Shown here: positions 23,500-34,806 of the stretch, in pieces | Layout: each line of letters opens with the position of its first letter | Position numbering within the stretch: the first letter of the stretch is position 1 | Program-made: the position numbers and the translations under genes | Notes under the pieces: model-generated | What the model saw: only the letters and a program-made list of their open reading frames with translations | What the model was told of the DNA's origin: nothing | The model's database searches: none | Source: Cymbomonas tetramitiformis | Taxonomy: Eukaryota; Chlorophyta; Pyramimonadophyceae; Pyramimonadales; Pyramimonadaceae | DNA: 64,000 nt | Assembly (NCBI GenBank): GCA_001247695.2 | Contig: LGRX02026028.1 | Span: 1 to 64,000, forward strand | Direction of reading: 5' to 3'

Positions 23500-25560
23500 C
23501 CGAAGTCTATCTCTTCTTGCTTGCAGCGTTGGCGATTGCGCTCGCGATTGATTTTTCACATTCTAATTATTATTGCGAGATGGGGGGAGAGTCTTTAGAT
23601 TTGGGATTCCCCCAACATAAAATGCAACTAGAGCATGTTGAGAAAGATTCTCCTAGAACCGATATGATTCGAAATTGTAAGTCGTGAAGATTATTGGAAA
23701 CCTGACTCGGTGAGAAGTAAGGTTAAGCGAAGCGAAAGCTTACTACCAGCAATTGATTTTCGTGGTATCTAGATTTTCGCAGAAACGGAAGGGGGATGAT
23801 AATAAACATTAAAACTAGCAGCATTACTGCGGTGAATTTCAAGGCACCTAATCGGTTGTGTCGATATTCCGATATATCGATATATCGGGAATATCGGTAT
23901 CGATCGATATGGTTTTGCACACATGTCGGAAACATCAGTATCGATCGATACGGTCGTGAGGAATATCGATATCGATCGATCATAAGTGGCTACTACCCAA
24001 ATTCATGGTCCTACCACAAGGACCAATGGGCAATTGCGGTTTCGATCACTAAATCGACTATTTGAGGCACAGGTAACATTTGCACATGATATTTATGAGT
24101 TAAATGAATTTTATTTCTTATAGCGGCGGCCCCCATGAGACTTTAGGTGTGTGGTTGAACGACACGCTTTAGGGGTGTAATTTCACCAAAAGCTTGAAGA
24201 AAATGGTGGTCCTACGACAAGGACCACCGTATTTTAAGTATTTGGAGTCACATGCGGGGCTCACGGTGATGCTCATGGTTATACATCTTGAGTTTATGAC
24301 CAAATATGATAACTGAATCGGTTACTTCGCACCCTCATCATCATTTCCGCTCTATTTCAGCATGGCGCATGTTCAACACAATGCAAATTCCGAATTTAGT
24401 GAATTTCGGACTTTAGAAATTGGCATTCATCCATTCTAAAATGTACACGCCAGTCGAAAAATAAGATATTTGGATGATGTTAGACTTTCAGAAATTCGCA
24501 ATACATATATACTTAAAGATTTAATGTGCCGCACACACCAACCTTGCGATATATGCCCTCTAGCAAGCAATTATGATGGCTGGCTGGTCAGCTCGCGTGA
24601 CCACTGTTTTAGGGGGGAAACCAACGAGCCAATATATTAGAGGGGAAGCCAACGAGCCAACGAGCCAATATATGCATTCCAACCGGGCCTACCGCCCAAA
24701 TATGATTGGGACATATGTATAGGTTCAATTTGATGGTATCCGCGCAGGTGTAGTGTTGATATATGATTGGTAAAAAATTATTGAAGATGAGTCACTAATT
24801 TGCCACATTTTGAATGTTCCAAAAAATCCGTTTTGAAAATTTTGAGTGTAGAGGTTTGAAATGCGTTCGTCATGGATATATGGGATGGATATAGGCCAAA
24901 CCAGCGTTCAAATAAATTAATATAGGACCTATATATACCACCTTTCATTGGTTAGACACCACAAATCACGGGAGATGGCCAATTAAATTATCGGAACAAT
25001 GGTCCTCGTGGTAGGACCAAATCGTCGATTTGGTCTTACCACAAGGACTGCGGGGCAGTAGCCATAAGGTGGCATATATCAGTATCGATCAATCACCAGT
25101 TTGCTACATATCGGAATCGATCGATACCGATCGTGGGATTAACATATCAGAATGCATCGATATATCGATATATTGCTGGACTTCGGGTTTAGGCTTAGTT
25201 ATTATGGGCTCTGACTAGCCCCTAGCCTGACCCTGCTTCCGTATCGTGTCCGTGACATCCAAGCACTGTACTGTACAGTAGTACAGTACAGTAGTACAGT
25301 CTTGTTTCACTGTCTGGGTTTCCGAGAGCATAAAGCCTCGGCCAGACACTGTTTATGTGATTATCAGTTTGATTCTCAACGAGCTTAGCCGGACAGCGGA
25401 TCTGTCTTTCTCGCATATATCGAAAATCGATCCTGCAACGTAATGTTCTAGGGTGATTATTGGAGACTGTTTTGGATCCAAATTACCTTTCATCGAGCGA
25501 TCGTTCAAGCTCCGATCCGAGGAGTTTCATTGGTTGGCGATGTGCCCAAAAATTGGATGG
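23500..25560. repeat. non-coding; ATCGATCGATA and GGTCCTACCACAAGGACCA palindromic repeats
   Basis: No credible gene. Palindromic TATCGATCGATA/ATATCGATATA clusters occur at 23865-23980 and 25070-25170. Copies of TGGTCCTACCACAAGGACCA, itself nearly palindromic, occur near 24005, 24208 and 25003-25050 in both orientations. A GTACTGTACAGTAGTACAGT palindrome lies at 25268-25300. The pattern suggests decayed inverted-repeat transposons. Confidence 0.5.
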
Positions 25561-25567
25561 GGGTGAG

Positions 25568-26060
25568 TGTCAGGGATATGACCGATGACATATGTGTCAT
25601 ACGTGCCATACATGTCATACATGTCATACCATGTCATGTCATGTCATGGCATGGCATGTCATATGTCATAATGACATACAGTCGTCGAGTATTGTCAGTA
25701 CGGTCGACTATGACATGTACAGTCATAATGGTTGTCATCCACTTAAGGTGAGTGACATCTGTCATCGAGAGGCTAGGTATTGGCTTCGAGATGGCGAAGT
25801 GTTGTGTTCTTGAAGAACCGAAGTGTTCTGAGAAGACGCGTCTTCGCTTCAAGCATGAAATGAACAGAATGCGAGCAGCAAAGGCTATATCGACCAGCCG
25901 ATGCGGATAGTTCACCCAGTGCCCTCGGGTTCACAACCCGATGGTGGTAACGCATGAGATGCGTGAGGGTACTGGAAGTATATGAGGAGCATTGGGCTCA
26001 TGCAAGCACTTCTGGACACCCGACTGTTGCACTCATACCCCACCATAATATTACTTTCGG
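25568..26060 (+). repeat. gypsy-type LTR copy (plus orientation, 3' limit uncertain)
   Basis: Starts TGTCAGGGATATGACCGATG, directly after a purine-rich GATGGGGGTGAG. It carries a TGTCATACATGTCATACCATG direct-repeat array, then AAGGTGAGTGACAxxTGTCATCGAGAGGC and GGGTTCACAACCC. The same order of segments is present in reverse complement at 59880-60342, next to a chromovirus pol gene, which identifies the family. No TSD or 3' end was fixed. Confidence 0.6.
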
Positions 26061-26721
26061 TTGCTACTGTTGAATAGCAGCCGCGTCAACATAGCGAGCC
26101 CTGACAGTGGTATTCTTCCGCTCAGGCGAAGAACGAGAACAAGTGTGTGCAGCAGACTTGATATATATCGTATATAGATTTGTATACGGCGCGACAGAGT
26201 TCGCATATACATATAACGTCGAATATCTACACATACGGCAGCTTTCGTTGTAATTGTATCGTCAGCGATCAGCGGAGTTGTGAAATGATATCATCAGCGC
26301 GACCATATTCGCATTCAACAGCATTTTAGCAGTGAATAAATTGCGACAAGGTGTGCGCACGAGTGTACGAATCGTACATGTATGCTGTCAAATATCGCAG
26401 GGTTTGGTACGATATGCGAGAATCAAGCGCGCAAACGAAAAATAAGCGTCAGTGTATATGATTCGCATCAAGCGCGACAGGGACGCACGAAATTTCGTTA
26501 TCAGCGACATTCGCATTCATACTGTGCGACAAAGATCAACGACAGCAACATTCGTAAATGTTCCGCGCGAACCGTACAGTGCGACACATACGTGCGATGA
26601 TTATAGCTTGTAGAGGACAGAGTGCGACGCATGATGTGTGATGCATCAATATGCAGCGCGACATACATATGAATCACGCGCAGACATAGTGTGCGATCTC
26701 GATGTTCATAAAATTTTGTAC

Positions 26722-26850
26722 CAGATGGACGCACAATACTGCGCAGATGGACGCACAATACTGCGCAGATGGACGCACAATACTGCGCAGATAGACGCAT
26801 GATGCTGCGCAGATGGACGCATGATGTTGTGCAGATGGACGCATGACAAA
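26722..26850. repeat. minisatellite, 22-bp unit, about 6 copies
   Basis: Tandem CAGATGGACGCACAATACTGCG units starting at 26722 and 26744, 22 bp apart, slowly diverging to CAGATGGACGCATGATGTTGTG. Looser GTGCGAC/GCGACA phrases surround it from 26200 to 27000. Confidence 0.85.
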
Positions 26851-29096
26851 ATAATGCCCAACAATACACATACATGCTGCGCAGAAATAATATGTGCGAT
26901 ACCAATCATCAGTATACCACACACATGCTGCGCGGAAATAGTGTGTGCGACGCCATCATCATTACACACACATGCTGCGCATAGTGTATACCATATTGTC
27001 ATTATTATAACAACATGTTGTGATTGACAGTGAGTGACAAAAGTTATCACACTTATCTTAGTTATCACAGATAAGTGACAAAGTTATCACACTTATTCCA
27101 CTTATCACAATCATTATCACATGACATACTGTAATTGTGTGCACAAGTTACACTGTGATAATAATCAGTCTGATCACATAAACTTAGCATACATGCACAC
27201 ATGCATACCAGCCTGATCACGATAACGGCTTGGCATACAATATGCATACAATATGTATACCAACAGTGCAACATAGATGTATGTGCAGAGGATTAAAAAG
27301 TAAGGGCTTATCAGTAAACCATCGTGTAGTTATGTTGATCGATTCGATGGCGATCTGTCCGCGCCTAACCGACCATGGGCTTGTACCCCATGGCACCGGG
27401 GGTTTATCCAACAATACACCTATATCACACTGCAACACGCATATCTCATATACATGCTAGATCTTGCAAGTATAGGCTATATTGAGTCGTCGCATACCCC
27501 CGCGTCGGAAAATGCATAATGGGTGATAATGACCATTTTTTAAGGTTTATAAAGTCACTAGACCTTGTAAGAGGCAAAATTAGTAAAAGAAAATAAAAAT
27601 AAAAAAATTATATTTTGAGATTTTTTGAGATTTTTTTCATCTGAACGGGCTGGAAATCGCTGTTTTTGGGTTGTGTTCGCTTAGCGGGTGGTTGTGGGGT
27701 ATGTAATACCCATGTTTTGAAGGTCTCCCGACCGCACCACGACTTTATTAATGAACGTCGCAATTTTGGATTTTAGAAAAAATATCATAAGAGCTAGTAT
27801 TTACGAAAAAATCTTGGTTTTGAGCACATATGAGGTGCGGAAGGCTTTGGGGTATGGAGTGGACTGAAAAGTACACATGATGAAGTTTCATAGACCACAT
27901 TGAAACAAAATAATGGTTGAATGCTATTTGTGAAGAACTTTTTCCTACCATGTACAAACAAACAATCACTTGTAGCTGTGTTGTTTTGAGTATTTTTCCA
28001 GGCACGCTTGGGGGTATGATATATGTGTGATAGATCATGTTGTGCAAATACTCCCAACCTAGTGCTTTTTTCGAAACTTATTATGAATGATTTCTTGCAA
28101 ATTATGCAAGTGTGCAAATTCAGAGTGCATGTGTTACACTAAAAATTGGCAAGGCAATTTAAATATGAAGACAAGGCAAACAAACAAAAGAGAAAATGAT
28201 ATTTACGCCTAAGACCTAGGAATGCTAAAATTCTGTAACTCCTCTATGGAGACGCCCGAGGCCCTACCCAATTCAGAGGTATTCAATGGTTGGGTCTGCT
28301 GGAGTTGCTGGAGTTGCTGGAGTTGCTACAGTTGCTGGAGTTCTTTGTTTGATGTTCTTGGGAACTGCTTGGAGAGCTATTTGGGCTAGCTGGAGCTAGC
28401 TAATTTCTTGGAGGCTGATAGAGGCTAGCTGGGTCTTTGGAGGCTTTCTTGGAGGCTGAGTTTGGAGAACATGGGCTGGATCGGCGGGCGAAGGAGCATG
28501 GGTGGGGCCCACTCAATTTGCAAATGCGGGAGCTTGCGGAAGGGGGTTGCGTGTGAGTGCTGCTTCAGATTACATTGGGCTATTTGGAGAGCACATTGGG
28601 CTATTGGAGAGTTTGGGGCTTGAGAAACTTCTGTTCTTGGAGTGAGGTTTGGGGAGCTGCGGCGAGAAGGGGTTGCAGCTGCTGGGTCTGCTGGAGCTGC
28701 TGGAGCTGCTGGAGCTGCTGGAGCATCGGCACCGCCTGAGGTTGCGGCAAGGGTTGCTGCTCAGGTGTTTGTGCCTGACTGCCTGTTGCTGTTGCTGCTG
28801 CGTCTGCGGCTCCTGCTGCACGAGCTCACTGGGAATAGGAACTGCTGCCATGCTCCCTCCCATTGGAGCTCCACTGCTGTCACCGCCCGCTGTCACCTCG
28901 CGCTGTTGTAGCCGCTCCTCGAGTTTTTTTATCTCCAGCTGCAGCTTGAGGTCTGCCAGACGCTTGTGCAGCGTCGCATCCCCTGCAGGGGTTGCAACTG
29001 GAAACTGAGTGTCACCAGCTAGTGATGCTGCTGGCATGCCGAGCTGCTGACTCCCTGTTGACTGGCTCCCTGAGCCGTCCGTCACGGAAAACGACC
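26851..29096. other. no supported gene; short repeats and biased-composition frames
   Basis: Segments include AGTTATCACACTTAT repeats at 27040-27120, GCTGGAGTTGCTGGAG triplet-type repeats at 28290-28340 and GCTGGAGCT repeats at 28680-28725. A minus-strand frame at 28570-29085 (171 codons, Gln- and Ser-rich, with ADLKLQLEIKKLEERLQQRE near its start) could be part of a retroelement gag or simply repeat translation. I cannot support it as a gene. Confidence 0.35.
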
Positions 29097-29296
29097 ATAT
29101 CGCAAAAATGAGACACGCGGGTGTCTCATTATATTCTCATTTTTTGAAAAGTTATGATAACGAGGTTTTTTTATATGACTAAATAGCATTTGGAGAGTAG
29201 ATAATGACACGTTATTTCAAAATTTGAAATTTTAGGGTATAGCCCGAAATTTTGGGTTTCCAGGCGATTTTTCGCCCCGTTTAACAACTTTGAATA
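29097..29296. repeat. single copy of the 163-bp satellite with its head sequence
   Basis: ATATCGCAAAAATGAGACAC, the TCTCATT hairpin and then one unit beginning GTTATGATAACGAGG match the start of the array at 62822 almost base for base. The copy stops at CGATTTTTCGCCCCGTTT, directly before an exon at 29302. Confidence 0.85.
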
Positions 29297-29301
29297 TGCA
29301 G

Positions 29302-31996
29302 CTTTAAAAGCCCAGGCGCAAAGCCGCCAAGTGCTTACCTTGAAGAACGTCCCTCCAGCCATCTGGTGGTTACTTTTCGAGAGAATTGGAGAACGGCAAG
29401 GTAAGTTTGTGTGACCACTCAAGCTCGAGCACCTTGACTTTATGATGTTATTCAGATTTAAATTTGTTGTCCATAAGCTTCCGGTGGCGCCCTCTATTAT
29501 CCCCCGGTGGCGCACGTGCTCGTATGAGCCCCCCGTGGTGCGCGTGCTCAGATGTGCCCATGGTGGTGCGCGTGCTCGTATAACCCCCCCGTGGCGCGCC
29601 TGCAAATTTGAGTGGCCCTTGACCCTACAAGCATAAGTTTTGCGCGTTCAATGGGAATTTCATGCAGAGCCTAGCAATCACACGGCGAAGCTAACGGTGA
29701 AAGAGCCCAAGCAGGGCTGGGCCCATCACGAGCACATCAGCGCCATGATGCACGCAGGTGGATTCGAAGGTAAGCGCACTGGTTCACTGGCGCCGGAGGC
29801 AACGAACGTTCATCTGATAGTGTAGGAGATGCGCAAATTTACCTGCTGGGACTGAGGTACAACATTGGTCCGCTGGCACCCAAGGCAGATGGCATTGTCC
29901 TGTGGGCGTTAGAGGCACATAGATATTGCCTCCTGACGCCCAAGGCCCACAACGTTGGCTTGTTGGGGCCGGACGCACCCGGCATTGGCCGACTGGCGCC
30001 CATCGTACCCAAACTGTAATTATGTGCATCGTACCAGAATGGGATACTCACTCTCCGTGCAACCCGCCTCGGAGCTCGCTCCCCGAGCAACACGCCTCGC
30101 TGTGCCACTCCAATTGGATTGAGGACAAGGGCCTCAAGGGCAATGTAATCGCTTTATTGTGTGGGTGATGGTGCCTAGCTTTGCCAAAACTTGCAAAGCA
30201 TCCCGTTAGCACCCAGTTTTGTTGTCACTCACCTCTTATTTTATTGTTGGTTTCACGTCAGGATTCCCGTACTGCTACGATCGGCCCAAAGATGAGCACA
30301 ATCCGATCGACATGCCAGATCGTACACTCATCCAAGGAAATATTGGGTTCATCTTTGACAATAAGCAGGATTATGCCACATTGGAGGTGCGCCTTCCCTT
30401 GTGACCCCTAAAGCTCGAGCATTGTGACTTCATAATTGCAGGTGTTGTCCATTGGTTTGAGCAGGCGCACGCACCATCGAGGGTGCGTGTGAGCATGCGC
30501 ACCAATGAGGGCGCGTTTGTGCAGGCTCACCACCGAGGGTGTGTCTGAACAGGCGCACCACCGAGGGTGTGTCTGAGCATGCGCGCCACCGAGGGCACAT
30601 TTGAGCAAGCGTACCACCGACTCAAATACGCCCTCAAATACTCAATTACGGACGTTGTTCAGATTTGATTTGTTCTCCAAAGCATTCACGGCATTGTGAA
30701 GGTGAATGTGCTTTGAACCCGCTTGCGGGTGCTGCTAAGTTTTGTGTGAAGGTCTAACCGCCTAAGCTTTATTGCTTATACGGTGGGACCGCATACATTT
30801 CAAATGTGGGCCGTACTCGCATCAATATTCCAAGCAACGATATCTTGCAATTGCTTGTGTCGCTTGATGTTCGTTGCGATGCGTAGCACAATCCTCGGGC
30901 ATTGTGCATCCACTATCTCGCAGTGAGCCTCGTAGCTTGAGCACCTCCGGCCTAAACGTTGGGCCCCTGGTGGCATGCCTGCTCATATGTGTCCCTAGTG
31001 ACGCACCTGGCGACACGTGCCCCCGGTGACGCACTTGCTCATATATGCCCCCGGTGAAGTACCTGATGAGACGTGCCCCCGGTGGTGCGCCCGCTCATGA
31101 TCCGCTAGTGGCGCGCGTGCTCGTATGCGCCCTCGGTGGCGCGCGTGCTCAGATGAGCCCCCGGTGGCGCGCGTGCTTATATGAGTTGCCGGTGGTGCGC
31201 GTGCTCAGATGTGTCCCCGGTGGCGCGCGTGCTTATATGAGTTGCGATTGAGTGCGCGTGCTCGTAACTATGCGCCCCCGGTGGCGCGAGTGCTCAGACG
31301 AGCCCCCGGTGACGCGAGTGCTCATATGAGTTGCCGGTGGTGCGCGTGCTCAGATGTGTCCCCGGTGGCGCGCGTGCTTATATGAGTTGCCGGTGGTGCG
31401 CGTGCTCGTATGCGCCCCCGGTGGCGCGCGTGCTCAGATGTGTCCCCGGTGGCGCGCTTGCTTATATGAGTTGCCGGTGGTGCGCGTGCTCAGATGAGCC
31501 CCCGTTGGCGCGCGTGCTCATATGAGTTGCCGATGGTGCGCGTGCTCAGATGTGCTTAGATGTGCCCCCGGTGGCGCGCGTGCTCAGATGAGCCCCCGTT
31601 GGTGCGCGTGCTTATACGAGTTGCCGGTGGTGCGCGTGCTCAGATGAGCCCCCACGGTGGCGCCCGTGTTCATAAAGGCTCCGGGTGACGCGCCTGCCGT
31701 TATTTTGATCAGAAATACTTGGGGCAAATTAAAAGCTTCACTTCACATCAAAATCGGTGTACTAATCATGGTTGCTTGACTTTTGTCAGGTTTCATGGCA
31801 TAAAGTGCGGTATCATCATCAAGCTCAAAGCAAGCCCCTGTCCGAAGCGGGGCGTCTTGAGGCTAATCCTTCGCATTTGCCTCAAGTGTCCCCACTGATG
31901 CAAAAAGCCAAGCGCATCGCCTCTAGATTGGCGGCGCAACGCAGAGTCTCTGATCGCGAAACAAAACGACGTAGGATGATTGCTGATGATGAATGA
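29302..31996 (+). CDS. multi-exon gene, unknown protein (plus strand)
   Basis: Exons with matching phases are 29302-29400 (GCAAG|GTAAGT), about 29638-29769 (GAAG|GTAAGC), 30262-30386 (CGTCAG|GATTCC, ends GAG|GTGCGC) and 31790-31996 (TTTGTCAG|GTTTCATGG, TGA stop at 31994). The joins at 29769/30262 (phase 1) and 30386/31790 (phase 0) are clean; the acceptor at 29637 is weak. The product contains VQWEFHAEP, GWAHHEHISAMMHAGGFEG, FPYCYDRPKDEHNPIDMPD and a basic, nuclear-signal-like tail (RRVSDRETKRRRM). No family was recognised, and it could be host or transposon-derived. Upstream exons are not identified because the satellite copy abuts the first one. Confidence 0.5.
29490..29600. repeat. short stretch of the GTGCTC...CCCCCGGTGGCGCGC minisatellite
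   Basis: Four degenerate units in the intron before the second exon of the plus-strand gene. Confidence 0.7.
30430..30630. repeat. minisatellite GCGCACCACCGAGGGTGTGTCTGAGCA
   Basis: About seven 27-bp units, the reverse complement of the type at 30960-31690. Located in the last intron of the plus-strand gene. Confidence 0.8.
30960..31690. repeat. long minisatellite, about 27-28 bp unit, more than 20 copies
   Basis: Alternating units of type GTGCTCAGATGAGCCCCCGGTGGCGCGC and GTGCTTATATGAGTTGCCGGTGGTGCGC. The array forms most of the last intron (30387-31789). Frames running through it are repeat artefacts. Confidence 0.9.
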
Positions 31997-32251
31997 TGTG
32001 TAGCATTAGGCCAATTGCTAGAATACTAGTAGTAATTCTCTATTACATAGTGAAAAGAACATTTCAAACGATTGAGTGATATGAATTTGATTTTAAACTT
32101 GCACACCTGCTTATAAACACACGGTGATGCATGGTCATTGATCCCGCATCGCTTACTTGAAGTGAGCTCCACTTCATTACTCCCTATGTATATACAAATG
32201 TACATTGAAACAAATTTGTTATTTTGCACAAAGCGTGCATCTGTCTGCATC

Positions 32252-32944
32252 TTAAAGCCTGCCTAGCGCTTGTTTTCTAGCCCTCTTGGGCTGAAGCCCA
32301 CTCGGCTCTGCGGTTACTGAGGGATCCCCACGCTTCTTGGCAGGGCCGCGTTTCTTTGCAGGTGCCTTCCCAATGACCTTCTCTTTGATACCAATCCGCT
32401 TGACTGCACTTTCAAGTTTTGGTTGCAACTGACGGGGACCCTCAAGGGAATTCTGTCTTTCGCCATACCGACGTGTTTTCATCCATTTCAACACCTGGAG
32501 CTCACTTAGATTCACTGCCCGTGCTGCTTGTGCTATCAGGTCCAACTCCTCTCGGAGATATCCATTTTCTGCCATCGTCTTCCACCTCAACCCATGTTCC
32601 TCAAACTTCAACAACACGCACAACTGAGTGGGTTCCTTGGTAATGCGATCCCGAACACAAAATCCATCGTCCTTATTGTCATTCAGATATTGAATCAACC
32701 ATGATGGCAATCCTTCAATCTGTAGAACATCATCAACTTCAAGATGATTGGCAGAGTAAGCAGTTGCCCGCAATCGCTCTAATGCTGGGCACTGTGGATT
32801 GATTATCTCGTCCATTCTCAATATTTGCCAGATCAGTATTTGCTCTAGCTCTGCGCTGTCCTTGACAACTTCGTTTGCCCACAGATTTTCAGGTGCTCGC
32901 TCACTCGGCCTTTGCCACCGCCCGCCGCCGTTTGAGGTAAACAT
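32252..32944 (-). CDS. intact 230-aa ORF, unknown, possible helix-turn-helix DNA-binding protein
   Basis: ATG start at 32944, TAA stop at 32252. The middle (about residues 125-165) has YLREELDLIAQAARAV then LSELQVLKWMKTRRYG, whose spacing and WxxxRR ending recall the third helix of a homeodomain. This is a resemblance, not an assignment. The C-terminal 45 residues are Lys/Arg/Pro-rich (KAPAKKRGPAKKRGDP), a likely nuclear signal. It lies downstream of, and on the same strand as, the gene interrupted by the provirus, and may be part of the same transposon or transcription unit. Confidence 0.45.
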   Translation of the reverse strand: MFTSNGGGRWQRPSERAPENLWANEVVKDSAELEQILIWQILRMDEIINPQCPALERLRATAYSANHLEVDDVLQIEGLPSWLIQYLNDNKDDGFCVRDRITKEPTQLCVLLKFEEHGLRWKTMAENGYLREELDLIAQAARAVNLSELQVLKWMKTRRYGERQNSLEGPRQLQPKLESAVKRIGIKEKVIGKAPAKKRGPAKKRGDPSVTAEPSGLQPKRARKQALGRL

Positions 32945-32984
32945 CTCATTCTGATCCCTCTGTGATCGCTCCAGCTCCCTACAA

Positions 32985-33600
32985 ATTTAGGACACCTGTA
33001 CCCGACATGTACCCGGCATGTACCCGGCATGTACTTGGACAACGTACATAATTTATGTACCTGTCCACTCCCCACTTGGGGCCCAAAACTCAGTGAAAAT
33101 CCGAGTTGTAAAAAAGTGCAATATTTTCACATATATGTCAAGGCCATAAGTGACTAAGACATCCTTGACAAGTTTCGATGTAAACAAATGAGTTATTCCT
33201 TCAGAAATGGACATCCGGAAAACAGGACTGGCGTGTACCTACGTGTACCTACATGTACCCCGTCGACGGGCACACACTTCCAGAACGGTGCATGCGGGGT
33301 GCATGTGTACGCAATCGAGTGCGTACACGTGCACCCGGCATGCACCGGGCGGGTACATGTAGATACATGCCGGGTACATGGTCCCGCGTACGCATGCACT
33401 CAACGTGTACCATGCAGTACATGCTGAGTACATGCTGGGTACATGGTGTCTCGTACACATGTACCGGTCATGTACCAAATGGCAGACTAGTGCATGTTGG
33501 GTACATGTGAACGCACCCCCTTAGTACGACGTGGGTACATAGTAACCCCACGCGCGTTATATATGGCGTGCACGTGTACCGACAATGTACCATGTGTGAA
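32985..33600. repeat. GTACATGCCGGGTACATG-type interspersed repeats
   Basis: Dozens of short GTACxxG(T/G)xxACATG words, partly palindromic, mostly 10-20 bases apart. The same vocabulary fills 57365-57975 and 58960-59720 on the far side of the provirus. Confidence 0.75.
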
Positions 33601-33663
33601 TTTAACAATTCGCCATAACAAAAACGATCATTATATACAATTACATTTACCTATGTTTATCTA

Positions 33664-34012
33664 TCATGCCTCATCGTCACTGGGATTCTCATCTCGGACA
33701 ATCTGCTCAAAGAAGTCGGCTAGCGGATCCAAGACCACCGAGGTTTCCATGCAAGGATGCTTTCGAATCACCACTTGAGAAGCAATCTCCTCGGCAAGCA
33801 CAAACGGTTCTTTTCGATCGAATTCAGTGGCCGGATTCTCTGGGTCCAAGACGTAGAAACACTTTGAAACACTTTCCGCTCCTATGATGGAATGCCTCGC
33901 ACGCAAAGCGGCCGTTAAAGCTTTAGTTGGCTTCTTGAGCCACGAAACCTTGACAAACACGTACGGTCTTCCTCCAAGCTCCACTCGATAGATGTCATCC
34001 ACCCGGCCAAAC
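33664..34012 (-). CDS. 3' exon of the host gene interrupted by the provirus
   Basis: The exon opens after TTGTATTCCAG (acceptor ending at 34013) and runs to a stop at 33664. It encodes FGRVDDIYRVELGGRPYVFVKVSWLKK and then about 90 more residues ending in an acidic tail (NPSDDEA). The first base completes an Arg codon begun by the exon that ends at 57506 (CG|G), so the two exons join in phase across the provirus. The 'GRVxxIYxVxxGG..YVFxKVxW' pattern is familiar from proteins carried by large CACTA-like and other transposons of algae and plants (DUF4216/DUF4218-like). The family call is tentative. Confidence 0.6.
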
Positions 34013-34114
34013 CTGGAATACAAGCATCACCCCCTCCCGACATCAAGCACGTATGCACCATCACATCGATATCAAATCAGTCTCGCACCGCTTGGCTCGT
34101 GCATGTTCGGCCCG
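34013..34114. other. left remnant of the interrupted host intron
   Basis: Intron sequence from the acceptor at 34013 to the target duplication. With 57367-57505 it makes a pre-insertion intron of about 250 bp. Confidence 0.7.
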
Positions 34115-34120
34115 CACACT
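34115..34120. repeat. 6-bp target-site duplication CACACT (left)
   Basis: Identical to 57361-57366 on the other side of the provirus. Six bases is the known target duplication length for Polinton/Maverick integrases. Confidence 0.9.
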
Positions 34121-34387
34121 AGTAGTTAAGTACCGATTATAGCCCCCCCACCAAATAACTAAATAATAAATACAAGAAATAATTACGTAATAAATTGAGA
34201 ATAAATTACGTGATTAAATGTGTATACAATAAAAAATAAATAAAAAAATCTACAATAAAAATAATAATAATAAATGTAAAATAAAAACAAAATATAAAAG
34301 ATAAAGATAAAAAATTGTAAGTAAATGAAAAGTAAATTAATTAAGTTCTCAATATATATACATGTTAATTGTTCTTAAATCATTTAT
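34121..34387. repeat. left terminal inverted repeat
   Basis: About 267 bp, near-identical in reverse complement to 57095-57360, with a handful of substitutions and one indel. It begins with a C7 tract after AGTAGTTAAGTACCGATTATAG and ends inside the stop codon region of the SAP gene, so both outermost genes run up to the repeat. Confidence 0.95.
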
Positions 34388-34749
34388 GGAAGTTTAATAA
34401 GTCTTTGAATTAATTCTCGTTTTCTACCACTCACTTTTAATTTATTCTTCCTACATTCTTCTTTTAATTGTGAGAGTGTATATGTTTTAATGTTGACAAT
34501 ATAATTTCTTTCACGTATTGTATTTAAAAATCGTTTTTTATTCGATGAGTCATCTTGTATATTTTGCATTAATGAATGAATTATGTACAAATGTAAATTT
34601 TTACGACTCTTGAATTCTTTAAAAGGTAGCGGTCTTGATTTCCCCCACTCTTTCATTTCGTCTAATACATCTTTCATTTCAAGTTCATGTTTCATAAAGT
34701 AAATCTTTTCTTGAAGTTCAAGAGGAAGATGATTGAATGTAGTATTCAT
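34384..34749 (-). CDS. SAP-domain DNA-binding protein
   Basis: 121 residues from ATG at 34749. The C-terminal about 35 residues (TLSQLKEECRKNKLKVSGRKRELIQRLIKL) form a SAP motif, a helix-extended loop-helix that binds AT-rich DNA and is common in viral and nuclear proteins. The N-terminal part (LPLELQEKIYFMK) resembles an F-box-like start. It is the outermost left gene, its stop lies at the TIR edge, and its leader carries the shared promoter box. Role inferred: early DNA- or host-interaction factor. Confidence 0.7.
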   Translation of the reverse strand: MNTTFNHLPLELQEKIYFMKHELEMKDVLDEMKEWGKSRPLPFKEFKSRKNLHLYIIHSLMQNIQDDSSNKKRFLNTIRERNYIVNIKTYTLSQLKEECRKNKLKVSGRKRELIQRLIKLP

Positions 34750-34802
34750 GGTTGATTGTTTACACTACTGAGTTACACTCTTTAAGTGGATTTTATTTTT
34801 TT
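34750..34802 (-). promoter_or_regulatory. shared upstream box, copy 1 (SAP gene)
   Basis: Read toward the gene: AATAAAATCCACTTAAAG, then AGTGTAACTCAGTAGTGTAA, then the ATG. The same order and spacing occur before the RING gene (35560-35646) and the right-end gene (56626-56717). Confidence 0.7.
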
Positions 34803-34806
34803 GTTC

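Noticed and set aside
25568..27034. A 1.46-kb solo LTR bounded by GTGAG duplications (25563-25567 and 27030-27034)
   Set aside because: GTGAG is common here and the far part shows no similarity to the other LTR copy at 59725-60342, so the 3' limit could not be supported.
28570..29085. 171-codon Gln/Ser-rich minus-strand frame as a retroelement gag
   Set aside because: Low complexity from CAG/CTG-type repeats; no zinc knuckle or capsid motif, so not reported as a gene.
31045..31700. Plus-strand frames of about 65 codons repeating VRVLRCVPGGARAYMS
   Set aside because: Direct translation of the 27-28 bp minisatellite.
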